This document shows positions 22,946-34,490 of a stretch of DNA of 64,000 nt, piece after piece (position 1 is the stretch's first letter; every line of letters starts with the position of its first letter). The notes below the pieces were generated by a model. It saw nothing but the letters and a program-made list of their open reading frames with translations. It did not search any database and was not told where the DNA came from. Origin of the DNA: Pristionchus mayeri (Eukaryota > Nematoda > Chromadorea > Rhabditida > Neodiplogasteridae); assembly GCA_036245805.1 (NCBI GenBank), contig BTRK01000005.1, forward strand, positions 9,610,001-9,674,000, in the 5' to 3' direction. The position numbers and the translations under genes are program-made.

Positions 22946-23859
22946 TTAGGTTGTTGCAAAAGTCCTGTGGAATTTTGATATTTTGCCTTCCATCTTTCTG
23001 TTGGATTGACAGATGAACTTCGGGATATTGATTACTAATGAGACCTTGCATACTTTTACATATGCGCACCCTATCATCATTGTCCAATGAGAGAGGCGAG
23101 AACAGGATCCAGTTAAAATCACGAAAATTCATCCATCGAAAACGCAACATTTTTCAATATTATGTTTCCTCTGAAGCATGAATGCTCAATTCATGGTGGT
23201 TATACGAAGCTCCCACCTTTACCCTATACACACTTTTTCTTATGCATGCTGGAAGTTAGATCATTTCGAGGAATGAGTTGATCTGCAAAATGACTGCATG
23301 TTGCATTTCTGTGTTCATTTTGCATATTTCTGAAAAATGAGGAATTCAGATTTCCTGAAAGGGGAAACAAGCAGGCGCCAATATTTCTTATGAGGAAATT
23401 GCCTCTTCGTGGGAGCATACAGCGTACACATGACGGAGCCTGTACGATTGGTCTTCCATTTAGAAAAGCAGGTACAAGGCACATGCAGCCTGGGTCTGCT
23501 CATATATTTGATATCGTGTGATTTGGTTCAAACCCTCTCACATGACATGTCTAACCTATTTTTTGAAAGAACATCAATGGTACTTCTCACTCAACATTAT
23601 GAAGTTGTTTCATGAATTTTCCCTTCAAATATCTAGATAAATAAATTTAAATCTAAATGTTGTGCTTTTTTTGCAATTGGGTTAATCATAATTGCTTGCG
23701 TTGGTTGCACGATCGGTTTGATTGAAATATACGTGAGCAAAGTTCAAGCGTATCCCTAAACAACACCACGTTGGTTGGCCATTGAGATTTGAGACACGCG
23801 AGTTATGATCGTTCAAAGTACTGACATAAAAAAACCACAAGACTTTTGCAACAACCTAA
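22946..23859. mobile_element. Mariner-like non-autonomous element (left arm)
   Basis: The element begins ttaggttgttgcaaaagtc and ends with the reverse complement of the same motif (about 25 bp with one mismatch), flanked by TA on both sides. That terminal sequence is typical of mariner elements. At 914 bp it is shorter than a full element, and I see no transposase catalytic motifs, so it looks like an internally deleted copy. The mirror copy is at 61764-62677. Confidence 0.75.
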
Positions 23860-24436
23860 TAGATTTTTCAAGAAGTTGGATCTAGTGTATGCTACCACAA
23901 TAATATGAACCGAAACAAAAAATAAAACTTGAAAATTGTTCCCACACACCTCCACTGACTCGTGATACCTGTGATATAGTTACAACTAGTTGTTTAACCT
24001 TTTTACACCACCCGGAAATCCACATTTAGGAGGGTTGAATATTGCGGTCCAAACTATAATTTTATCGTCGGATCCCATATCTTGAAGAGGCGTCAACTTT
24101 GCTCTCACTACACACCAGCATTCCCTTCCGTCCTTATCAGCGTATCATCGATTTATCTCTACCTCTCCTTTTTCGTGTCGCATGTTATCACACTTGCACA
24201 GGAACGGCTGATATTATTTTCTGTTCTCAATTATTTCGTATTGTGTGTTTTCTCCCACCATTTTTTGCGTTTACAATCTGTTACATATTGCGTTCTGCCA
24301 ATTCGCTTTAATCGACGTTAAACGCAATTTGACTGTCATTTAAAAGTTTTAAACGATTCACGCTTTGCGGATCAGTGAACACTACGATATTCTATCATGT
24401 GATCATGTGAAGTGGGAGGAACGAGTGGCACTCATA

Positions 24437-27400
24437 ATGCGCTTTGACACGAGATTCCAGTCGAGTGCGCTGCGGGTGAAGTGAGTAGCAACCTGTCATT
24501 TCGATTTCGTTCGGTGCTCGATTCGATCTTTCCTTTCAGCGCATTTCGCACTAGAGAGATGCAGTCGATGCTGCTGTACGCGGCATACTTATGCACGTGT
24601 CTGGTAAGGATAACAAGTCGGCTTTAGCAAATCAAATCGGTCAGAAGATTAGGATAGAGATTTCCCTTCCAATTTTTGTTACTTTCAGGAAGATCGGGCG
24701 TGGTCCTTTGCTATCTCACTATGCATGCAATTCCTCGGAGGCATTCAGCTCGTCTCAATCGAGCAACTGATTGAAGGACTTGCACAGGTCGACATTTCGC
24801 ATTTCGCATTTTGCGTAGCGTTGGCTTCTTAGGAAATAGTCTTCTCATCCTGGCTTCAGATCTCACTCGAACTCACTCAGAATTAGAGTTGGGGAAACGT
24901 TACCAGGCTCTCGTCACTGTATGCACTAACTTTCTCCTCGATCTAGAGAGTCTAGAGAGTTCTAGAGCGATCCAGAGAGTGCGTAGACTCAAGAGAGTAA
25001 AATATCCTTTCTCGAACTCTAAAAAATCCTAAGGACCGAAACGCCCGCCCGTACTTCTTAGGAAGCCTACCATCTCCCTTTCCTTTTTCGACTAGGAATT
25101 TTTTGAACCTATTTTCCCACTGTTTTTAAACACAGCATGAATACTCCTTTCCCATGAAGACTACATAAATTGAAAGCATACAAAAATGCATTTCCAGATT
25201 GGCTTCAGTGGATCAGTGGGAAGATTGGTAGATTTGAGAAGCGAACGCAAATGGGGTAAATGATATCGGAATGTTGTCTTACTTCTCACTGATGGTTCAT
25301 TAAAGGCATGATCATATGTGTGATTGGCAACAACTTCTCCATGATATCATCTTGCCTACTTTTCCTGTTGTGTCTGCCGATGGAGCGCAGTAATTGGATT
25401 TACGTGAGTGATCTGCTTAATACCCCGTCGGAAACAGAAGCAAACGTTTACTAAACATTCTGAGAAGCCAGGCTTCCCCACCTAACACCGCTGAATGTAT
25501 TCGCTACATCATCTCTGCCTGTCTTTTCTCTCTTCCTGATCCAAAACTCGCACTTCTGCAGACATTGAGTCTTCTCACTGCTCTAGTTCTATGCGCCACA
25601 TGGCGAGTCTTCATGATCGCCGAACGCAATGTACTGGCAAGGTGATAATTGCTGAATTTTATCGCGAATCAGCCATGCGAGACGAATTGCGAGAAAAAAC
25701 GACAATGGGCTCAATTTCGACCGTTGTGTATCAAATTTTGCTTTCATTGCAGCAGTAGTCGATGCTCTATCGATTTGTCTCATATATGAGAGGTGTGAAA
25801 TACGCATTGCATTTTCAGAGATTGGGCACTTGTGTTAGTGAGCGTACGAGGCTCGATGAATCGGCGACTTGCAAGTTTGTATTTCACTCCTGGAGAAAAG
25901 GCAAACATTTCTCATTTTCTAGGAACGAATGCAATTCTGACGTCACTCGATCAGCTCGCCAACGTCCTTTCTCCTCTACTCCTCGGTGCCGTTCTCTCGT
26001 TCGCATCTCTCCAATCGACTTGCATCATTCTCGCAGGTTCGTGCTACAATATCACACAATATTAATTGGATGACACTGGCTCCTCCTCCTTCCCCCCTGA
26101 TCCACCGATCCACTACTCTCATTCCCTTCCGTGCAAGATGATAAAAGCATTGTGTCGGTGGATTCAGTGGGACGGTATTAGAAGGACCATATATTTATCA
26201 TCTTGAACGGAAGGGAATAGAGAAATGGATCGGTGGATCAGGAGGAAATTGAAAGCCACTGTCATCCGACACAATTATACCGCTCGCATCTTCAGGATAT
26301 TCTGCTGCTTCTTTACTTCTGAAGGGCACATTACTGATCACACTCTATGAACGCAATGAGGACTTGCGCACAAAGGTTCTGATAGCTAAACTTTGAAGAA
26401 ACGTTAATAAATTCAGAAAGAACGCAGCCGTACATTGCTAGAGGCGACTGTTGACTCATCGAAAGAATCCGACCGAAAATCATCTCGCATTTCAAACCTA
26501 TTTATTGTTCTCTCAACATACTACTCGCAAACGGTAATTCATCTTATTTTTAGGCACTAGGTCGGATGATCACCGTCGGATGGTAACCTACTGGATGATA
26601 ACCAAAAAATGGACTCTTCTGTAGAACTTTACAGTAGGTTCCCAAAGTCTAAAAAATGATTCCGTAAAAGTTGTACAGAAGGGTTCATTTTTTGGTTATC
26701 ATCCGGTAGGTTACCATCCGACGGTGATCATTCGTCCTAGTGCCTATTTGTATGATGCTTGCAGGTCTTCTCTGCGGCCTTCGGCCTTGCACTCCTGTAC
26801 ATGACCGTGCTCGGATTCAACGGGGTTCGTATTTCACATACTGGTTGAATTATACATGTCTGATTTAAATTAAATGCGAAGATATAGTGCCTAACGTAGA
26901 TTTCGCCCAAGTAAATGCTATATGAGAGATTTTTCAAAAAGTCGCTCAGATGTAAATGTAACCAATGATGTGATGGCAATGTGTTCACATTTTCATTCCA
27001 GTTGGACATTGCCTACGGGGAATCGGTGGGTCTGCCCGAGAACGTGATGGCTTTCTTCCGTTCATTCGGCTCTGTCGCAGGTGGTCTTTGATCTTTGTTG
27101 AAAATTCTCGACGATCGATGGCCAGGCATAGCTGGCGCTTTGATGTACGCTGTCTTCGAGAGGCAGTTCGGCGTCCGACGAACCGGAGTCATCGGGATGA
27201 TGGTACTGTTCAGATCAAAATCTTAAATTCCTGAAGAATACAATAAAGAATATCTGTTAATTTGTTGGTATTATCATCTTAGGATGTCTGCGCGTTAATT
27301 TTCGCCTTTCTCTGAAACTTTTATAGCTTCCTTCAGATCCAAGCGAGTCTTCTATCTTTGTGCGTAGTGTCGATCTGGTTATCAGGATCTCCTTGGAATC

Positions 27401-30206
27401 CCACTGCCTACTTCTCGACGATGACGTCAGTTCTTCGAATATTCCTTAAATAATGCAAAAATGGAGCGGTCATCGGGGGGGGGGGGGGGGACAATTGCCC
27501 AAACGACAATAGCCCAACTCGTTGCCGTTCGCTTGAAATTTGGCGAAGTAACTTGGGAGTTATTTCATTGTAACCACTATATGCTCCGCTATATTTGCAT
27601 ATGTAACTCTTGTTACTAGGCGATCATGAATTTTACAATTCACCCACGACCCGGGGTTCATGGTCCAAAATTGAGAATTTTAGCTGAAAATCATGGCTAG
27701 ATAATCAGAGAGTACCGTAACCAATCGATATTCTAGTACCACAATATCTACGTTATCCCAGTAAAATGGTTATCGATTGGTTACTGCATTTGGTGATTAT
27801 CTAACCATGATTTTCCATTCAAATTGCCAATTTTGGATCATGAACCCCACATACATAGATATGGAGTGAAACTCAAGATCGGCTGGTAAGAGTGACATAT
27901 GCAAATGTAGTGCAGCACGTACTGGTTCCAATGAAACAACTCCCAAGTTGCTTCGCCAAATTCCAAGCGAACGGCGACGAGTTGTGCAATTGTCTTTTGG
28001 GCAATTGTCACCCTCCCCGGTCATCATGTGCACGAGAGTTCGAGAAACGATTCCACGCTCTCTTCATTCTACAAACTCTCTAGACCGGTCGATCGGCGAG
28101 AGAGTGTGTAGAATGAAGAGAGCGTGGTATCGTTTCTCGTACTATAATGTGCAGTGCAACAATGATGCACTAATTCACCGGACCTAGTTTCGCCATCATG
28201 CAATTCGAAGGTGGTCGTCGTGGTGGCATGCTCTGCTTGGCAATTTCGTGTCTTCCCCACAGCCGACGTCTAGCGAAGCGTCCACTCCCCCTCCCGCTCC
28301 TCACGCAAGTGCGCATATAGGTGAGTGGTAAGGTTACAGTAAGAATTCAGGAAACGATACGTCATTGCTTGCACTATTGTTCTATTTGCATCATAGGTGT
28401 CCAGAAATGGCGGCGGGGGGGGGGGGGGGGGGTGCTGCGCTCACATGTGAGGCGGTGCGCAAGGCATGAGTAGGGGGTCATGGAAAAATCGATTTGTAAG
28501 TCATGGTAGATCAAGCCTAAGTACCGTACCCAATCGATAGTACAGTACCAGTAGATACCGTATACCACTACCGTAATCCACGATTATCGCAAACTAACTG
28601 TATTTGTAAAAAGCCCTGGCACCGTGCCCAATCGATTCTACAGTACCCAAGTTACTACCGTAACCCAGTTCCTTTTTTTGCAAACGTTTTTCTAAAAATT
28701 CAAAATCGATCATAAAATGATTCTAGAGTAATGAAATATACGTTAGGATACTTTACAATAATTTAATGCTTGATTTTGGAATTTTAGAAAAATGTTTGAC
28801 CCAAGGAACTGGATCTGATCCAAGGAACTGGGTTACGGTAGTTACTTGGTTATTGTAGAATCGATTGGGCACGGTGCCAGGGCTTTTTAAAAATAAAGTT
28901 AGTTTGCGATAATCGTGGAATACGGTAGTGGTATACGGTATCGGGAGGTACTGTAGAGTCGATTGGTTACGGTACTTTAATTTTTTGAAAATAAAGTTAG
29001 TTCGCGATAATAGCGGGTTACGGTAGTGGTATACGGTATCTACTGGTCCTGTACTATCGATTGGGTACGGTACTTAGGCTTGATCTACCATGACTAACAA
29101 ATCGATTTTTCCATGACCCCCTATACATGCCTTACGCACGCCGCCGGCGTGGACACCCATGATTTGCATGTACTTTTTTCGAACCGTCATTGTACACAAT
29201 TTTCGAATTCTCTAATAAGATTGGACGAAAACTGCAGATTGGTCGACGATGGCATCGTCTGATGGCACGAGCATCGTCTCGATCTTCACATTCCTCATCG
29301 CAATTGCTGCCTCGAGATTTGGTGAGTAAGCGCGGCTTGAAATGCTAAATCACATACACGAATTGAAGATTAAACGGCAAACCGTCAATTTCATTAGGAA
29401 TGCCCCAAACAGAGAGAGTTACAGCATGGAAGCCAAATCATTAGCAGTTTCGAATGAATAACCAGCGATCCGCAGGTCTGTGGATGGCGGATCTCGCGAT
29501 CACTCACATCATGCAAGTCGCCACTCCGGAATCACAGCGAAACACTGTTTTCGGAGTGCAGAATGCAATCTGCCAGACGTTCTCTGTACTAAAAGTGAGC
29601 ATGACACTTCAATATGATGGGGCATTCTGAGCTTTCCTTGTGTATGTGTGTGTTGTCGGTGCTGATTTGCCTAAAATCAGAATGGATAAGCAGGTTAATG
29701 GGCCGGATGCGCCATTGGTATATGAAATATATTATACAAAGTGGCATGAGGCAATAGTTCGAATCAAATCTGAGGTCAATTTTCAGGATGTACTGGTGAT
29801 CGTGCTTCCATCACCAAGCACCTTTGGAATTTGCATTATTATCTCGTACGGCTTCAAGCTCGCAGGTTGCTGCTCGTATCTCTTCTACATAGCAAAGGTG
29901 ATGTCGCTGCGAATGATACGATTCAATATTATGTTGAAACTGCTAACCAAGTGCTCGTGAACATTTCGCATAATACTAAATGTAAAAAACAGCTATAATG
30001 TATAATTTCTTCGAGAATGGGCTTGTAGGAGAGCACTGCTGGGCCAGACTTGATTTGCACGGATTCGGTGACGTATAGAGTGAAAAGTCATGACAATATC
30101 TTACATATTTGATTCTCTAGATTTGCAGTCATCGGCTCAAGCGCGAAAGCTGACGAAAGACCAGGAACTTAGGAAGTTCTCTACAGAGGAAGCGAAGAAT
30201 CTCTGA
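24437..30206 (+). CDS. fpn-1-like: Ferroportin-like iron exporter, copy C
   Basis: Nineteen exons: 24437-24480, 24540-24603, 24689-24787, 25198-25255, 25306-25403, 25562-25641, 25819-25874, 25923-26036, 26296-26375, 26417-26533, 26765-26824, 27002-27080, 27126-27202, 27337-27425, 28211-28320, 29238-29321, 29476-29594, 29787-29897, 30129-30206. They total 1617 bp and 538 residues, with every phase consistent. Human ferroportin is 571 residues. Conserved blocks are EDRAWSFAISLCMQFLGG, SGSVGRLVDLRSERKWG, GNNFSMISSCLLFLLCL, ILTSLDQLANVLSPLLLG, LYMTVLGFNG, FGVRRTGVIGMM, WSSWWHALLGN, LWMADLAITHIMQ and LVIVLPSPSTFGICI. Fe2+ export across the plasma or intestinal membrane is the known family role. 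The first 44-bp exon is the least certain; Met at 24559 is an alternative start. Introns 14 and 15 are swollen to 785 and 917 bp by foldback repeats. The next gene, copy D, lies tail-to-tail. Confidence 0.9.
24899..25032. repeat. Imperfect hairpin element, copy C intron 3
   Basis: The two halves pair imperfectly around ctagagagtctagagagttc. The right outer end (cctttctcgaactct) matches the ends of the ACACTCTCTCG hairpin family. It fills part of the 410 bp third intron of copy C. The mirror is at 60591-60724. Confidence 0.5.
26049..26280. repeat. Hairpin repeat, copy C intron 8
   Basis: The stretch gatccaccgatccact followed by attcccttccgt and agatgataaa returns inverted about 60 bp later. 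The arms are about 75 bp. It makes up almost the whole 259 bp intron between exons 8 and 9 of copy C. The mirror is at 59343-59574. Confidence 0.7.
26552..26749. repeat. MITE of the CACTAGGTCGGATGA family, copy C intron 10
   Basis: This is a nearly complete self-complementary unit of about 198 bp. It starts ggcactaggtcggatgatca and ends with the inverted form (tgatcattcgtcctagtgcc). The inner arms carry gatggtaacctac and ggttatcatcc. Related shorter units lie at 34680, 34823 and 41261. The mirror is at 58874-59071. Confidence 0.75.
27471..28022. repeat. Foldback element, copy C intron 14
   Basis: Arms of about 260 bp face each other, with outer ends gggacaattgccca / gggcaattgtcaccc and inner motifs gtaaccaatcgata / ggttatcgattgg. 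A G homopolymer sits at the left outer end and differs in length between the palindrome arms. The element occupies most of intron 14 of copy C. The mirror is at about 57597-58148. Confidence 0.75.
28042..28145. repeat. Hairpin element with ACACTCTCTCG core, copy C intron 14
   Basis: This is an almost perfect hairpin with ends cgagaaacgat / atcgtttctcg and centre around the palindromic gaccggtcgatcggcg. Stem motifs include cgctctcttcattctac. It lies 20 bp after the preceding foldback in the same intron. The mirror is at 57474-57577. Confidence 0.75.
28400..29140. repeat. Foldback element, copy C intron 15
   Basis: Arms of roughly 270 bp carry repeated units such as gtaccgtacccaatcgat and ggtgccagggctttttaaaa in opposite orientation. 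The repeated gggtacggta / taccgtaccc motif gives a secondary periodicity. A G homopolymer sits near the left end. The element makes up most of the 917 bp intron 15 of copy C. The mirror is at about 56482-57219. Confidence 0.75.
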
Positions 30207-30300
30207 GCAGTCGTCTGACTCACTTTAGTTTCCACGCTCTCTCGTCTCTTTGACTGGCGAGAGAGCGTGTAAACTGAAGAGAGTCAGACCATTGCTCTAG
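30206..30300. repeat. Hairpin element starting at the copy C stop codon
   Basis: The arms gagcagtcgtctgactc and gagtcagaccattgctc enclose the ACACTCTCTCG-type core (cacgctctctcg / cgagagagcgtg). The left end overlaps the last base of the TGA stop of copy C, so the hairpin would form the start of its 3' UTR. The mirror is at 55322-55416. Confidence 0.7.
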
Positions 30301-30312
30301 TCAATGGCATAA

Positions 30313-32181
30313 GAGTGACTATCTGAGAGAACTGAGCAATTTCACCTATGTGCCGTACAGCAAAAAATAAAGTGTTCATTTTAAGATACCCCTCGGCGTA
30401 ACTTTTCACGTAGAGTTCGAAAATCGACCTTAGGAAGCCGTATCTCTGACCCCTGATTTTCTGTGGCGGGCCTCAACGATGAGGTCAGTTTTTGTAAATC
30501 GAGAACGGTTGATCCAAGCCCCATACATAGATAGTAATTCTGACAGAACTCGACGAGATAAGCATTTTTATTGTTGGAAGTGAAAGGCTAGCTCATCTAT
30601 GAAAAAAGTTGAGGCAGTTTTAATTATTTAAATAGTTATTGTGTAAACACTTTTCCCGGGGTGTAATTTTAAATATGTTTATTGGATTCCTCGTGAAAAG
30701 TTACCCCTATGAACAAATTTTCACTCTCGCGAGACAATGATGTTTCCCGAAATGCGGAATAAGGAAGCATGATGAATCACTGAATTTCGAAAATTTCGCG
30801 CCATTGCGATTTCAACATTTTACCAATTATGAAACGTTGCCAGTACTGTACTTCAACTTTTTATGCATAATTGGATAGTATTCTCTTTAATAGACATGCC
30901 TTACGATATCAACAAATCATTTTTTTCATATGCCAATTTCTCAAATTTGCACGTTGCAAACTCAACATTTCGAGACCACTTGACGCTGTAACTGTGGCCA
31001 TGCTGTAGTATGCCTCGACCTGAGTAAAAATTGGTGGAACAGTCCAACTCCAATATATCGGGGCTCCAGTTATTGACGCACGAATATGGCTTAAATGAAA
31101 ATGTCCGAAATATTTAAATTCATTTTGGGAGTTAATTTTGAGAATTCTCATTTAATATTGTCGTAAATAATGTTTTCGTAACCTGAGGAATCAAATACGT
31201 CTGGAAAAGCGATCGTTTGGACAATTTTTCAAAAATCGAAATTTTCAAATGTCTAAAATTTCGGAAATTTTGAAAAGGCAAGAGGTGTGTATTTTTGCAT
31301 ATAGTTTATCCATCAGATTACAAAAACATTATTTACAACAATATTAAATGAGAATTCTCAAAATTAACTCCCAAAATGAATTTAAATATTTCGGACATTT
31401 TCATTTAAGCCATATTCGGGCGTCAATAACTGGAGCCCCGATATATTCGAATTGGACTGTTCCACCAATTTTTACTCAGATCGATGCATACTACAGCATG
31501 GCCACAGTTACAGCGTCAATTGGTCTCGAAATGTTGAGTTTGCAACGTGCAAATTTGAGAAATTGGCATATGAAAAAAATGATTTGTTGATATCGTAAGG
31601 CATGTCTATTAAAGAGAATACTATCCAATTATGCATAAAAAGTTGAAGTACAGTACTGGCAACGTTTCCTAATTGGTAAAATGTTGAAATCGCAATGGTG
31701 CGAAATTTTCGAAATTCAGTGATTCATCATGCTTCCTTATTCCGCATTTCGGGAAACATCATTGTCTCGCGATTTTGCGAGTGAAAATTTGTTCCTAGGG
31801 GTAACTTTTCACGAGGAATCCAATAAACATATTTAAAATTACACCCCGGGAAAAGTGTTTACACAATAACTATTTAAATATTTAAAACTGCCTCAACTTT
31901 TTTCACAGATGAGCTAGCCTTTCACTTCCAACATAAAAAATGCGAGTTCTTTCGAGTTCTTTCAGAATTACTATCTATATATGGGGCTTGGATCAACCGT
32001 TCACGATTTACAAAAACCGACCTCAGCGTTGAGGTGCGCCACAGAAAATCAGAGGTCAGAGATACGGCTTCCTAAGGTCGATTTTCGAACTCTACGTGAA
32101 AAGATACCCCTAGGACATTATTTATTTGAAATTTCATTTTTTGCTGTACGGCCTGAGGTAAGTCCTCTCAGATAGTCACTC
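30313..32181. repeat. Large foldback element, about 1.87 kb
   Basis: The ends are the inverted pair agtgactatctgagaga / tctcagatagtcact. Arms of about 870 bp run inward to a short loop near 31200-31310. Open frames within the arms translate to the same peptide on opposite strands (MRILKINSQNEFKYFGHF); they reflect repeat symmetry, not genes. An AATAAA at 30366, the first I see after copy C, lies in this element. The mirror is at 53441-55309. Nothing is recognised in 32182-32529. Confidence 0.85.
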
Positions 32182-32529
32182 ATAATGATGCATAAAATTC
32201 TTTCAAAGAAGGCGTCGTACAAGTAATGTGATGCCTCAAAAATGCAACGTGGACACATTTCTGGCATAGTTCTGATTCAGTTTTCGGTCGTAATATTATT
32301 AATACGCACACAGTTCTAGACAGAATCCCATTCGTAATTCTTTCTCCCTCCTAATATCATAGATTCCAAATATAATCAGTGAGTTTTTTTTTCGTATCTT
32401 GTGTGTGCACAAGTTGTATGGACAACTCGTCTTCTTCACTGCAATTAGATCACAGACAAGTGCTTATCATATTCAAGTCTTGAACAGTGAAATTGATAAA
32501 AATTTCAAAATCCCGAATTCGTGATTGTG

Positions 32530-33893
32530 TATATCACGCGTCTTCTGAGAGAATGCATGAAAATGGACCCCTCGCGGAACCAGGAGCCCCAACTTTCAGC
32601 AGTATCCTCGAGATATGTATGCCAAAGTATATTGGGGACAAGAAAACTTTTGAAGTTGGCCTTTTTTTTCAGAACCGGCTTTTAGGCATTTTCCGGTTTC
32701 GTGTCCGGCTCTGTCATATTTCAGCTCCCAGATGAGCTGCAAGGATGGCGTTGGGCTCAAAATGTGCGGACAATTATTTCAAACAACTTTTATGATAAGG
32801 CGGAATCCTAGGTCGTCATCTTCATATAGAAAATTTGGAAAAAGTGAATCCAAGACCGGAAAATAATTCCTACTGGCTTTGGAACCCACCCTTTCTCCCA
32901 TTTTGCGTTGCATATTTGAATTCTACGACATCGACTTAGTCTAGGAAAATTAAGGTCTGGTCATGTCAGGCGTGGGGTAAGATTTTATAGGCCCCAAATA
33001 TTGGAAAAATGTAAAAAAAACTCGATTTTTTCGGTTTTCAATGTTCTTTATAAATCGAATTTCAGCTTCAGTCTTACAATAATTCGCTTAGAATAGTTTG
33101 AAACCATCATTTGATCATTCGCAAGGAATTTGGAGGGCATCCGAGAAAAAACATTTTTATTTATTTTTTCCATGTCTTAGAATGTCTTAGAATGTCTTAG
33201 AATCTTAGTCTTAGTCTTAGTGTCTTAGTCATGTCTTAGTCTTGTCTTAGAATGGGCATTTTTTTGTAAAAATAAAATTTTCTCGGATGCCCTCCAATTT
33301 CCTTGTGAATGAACAAATGATGGTTTCAAACTATTCTAAGCGAATTATTGTAAGACTGAAGCTGAAATTCGATTTATATTCAACCTTGAAAAATGAAAAA
33401 AAATCGATTTCTTTTGACATTTTAGCAATATTGGCGCCCATAAACGCTTAAGGGACCCCTACCGCGACCAGACTTTAATTTTTCTAGACTAACTCGACAT
33501 CGGTGAATTCAATTCTACAACTAAAAGTGGGAGAAAAGTGGGGTTCCAAAGCCGGTAGGAATTATTTTTCGGTCTTGGATTCACATTTTTCAAATTTTCT
33601 ATATGAAGATTAAGACGTAGCATTTCCTCGTTAACATAAAAGTTGTTGGAAATAATTGTCCGCACATTTTGAGCTCAATGCCATCCTTGTACCTCATCTG
33701 GGAGCTGAAATCTGACAGAGCCGGTCCCGAAACCGGAAAATGCTTAAAAGCCGGTTGTATAAAAAACGGCCAACGTCAAAAGTTTTCCTGTCCCCAATAT
33801 ACTTTGGCATACATATCTCGAGAATACTGCTGAAAGTTGGGGCTCCTGGTTCCGCATGGTCATGCAATCTCTCAGAAGACGCGAGATATATTG
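32530..33893. repeat. Large foldback element with CTTAG tandem loop
   Basis: The ends are gcgtcttctgagag / ctctcagaagacgc. Arms of about 640 bp face each other across a loop at 33174-33250 made of irregular cttag / gtcttagaat units. Mirrored frames (EPGAPTFSSILEICMPKYIG on both strands) are a by-product of the symmetry. The tandem loop is 66 bp longer here than in the right-arm mirror at 51795-53092. Bases 33894-34490 show no gene. Confidence 0.85.
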
Positions 33894-34490
33894 TATACAC
33901 ATTTAGTGAATTCAGATTAGAAACATCACATCCTCCTGTGATCTCCTTGCGTCATGTTGCTCATACAGCTTTGTAGAGACGACTTTATTCCTTGCTACTG
34001 AGCACGCCAGTAATCATTAAGACACATGCTTTGGTCGATTTTTATCGTTTCCTCTCTTCGTCACTCGTTCTTCTTCTCGTCAATTTCTGCTTCCCTGGCG
34101 CGCTCGCTATCTGAAACATGTTCAGCTATCTTAAACAATGTTTAATAAACATGTTCAATTTAATGCTCTTATCAAATACCCTTACTTTTTCGACCGATCG
34201 ATATAGGGTGTAGAATGAAGCGACAATTTCCCGAAATACAAACTATATTTTCAGGCATGCTTCATTATCGGAAGTGTGTACCTAGTTCTGCTTCTTCTAA
34301 CGTCTACTTGCAATCCCGATTAGATCTCTCATTTTACGATTGCACCTCCACCCCCTACACTCCCTGTCACATTCTTCCTCAGTGTGAGGAGAGTACATTT
34401 TCTTGTATCATAAAAGTTAAGTAATAATTCGTCTTTCGTTGCGCCATCGAGCGTAGATACAATATAAATATAATCCGTTATCCCTCTCGC

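Larger units (their letters stand above)
21002..24436. other. Intergenic region between head-to-head copies B and C
   Basis: The region separates the minus-strand start of copy B from the plus-strand start of copy C, so both promoters should lie here. No TATA box or operator can be called with confidence. A pyrimidine-rich block (CTCTCTCTCTTTCTCTCC) lies at about 21300-21335. A foldback element and a mariner-like element fill 21.7-23.9 kb. No convincing gene is present. Confidence 0.5.

Noticed and set aside
22946..23859. Protein-coding gene suggested by open frames near 23224-23615
   Set aside because: The frames lie inside a mariner-type element with no catalytic motifs; treated as non-coding filler.
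30909..31590. Two 80-residue open frames with almost the same peptide on opposite strands
   Set aside because: They are the two arms of one foldback element; the symmetry of the repeat, not coding, explains them.
32487..33900. Open frames encoding EPGAPTFSSILEICMPKYIG-type peptides in both directions
   Set aside because: Same reason: mirrored arms of a foldback with no start, splice or family support.
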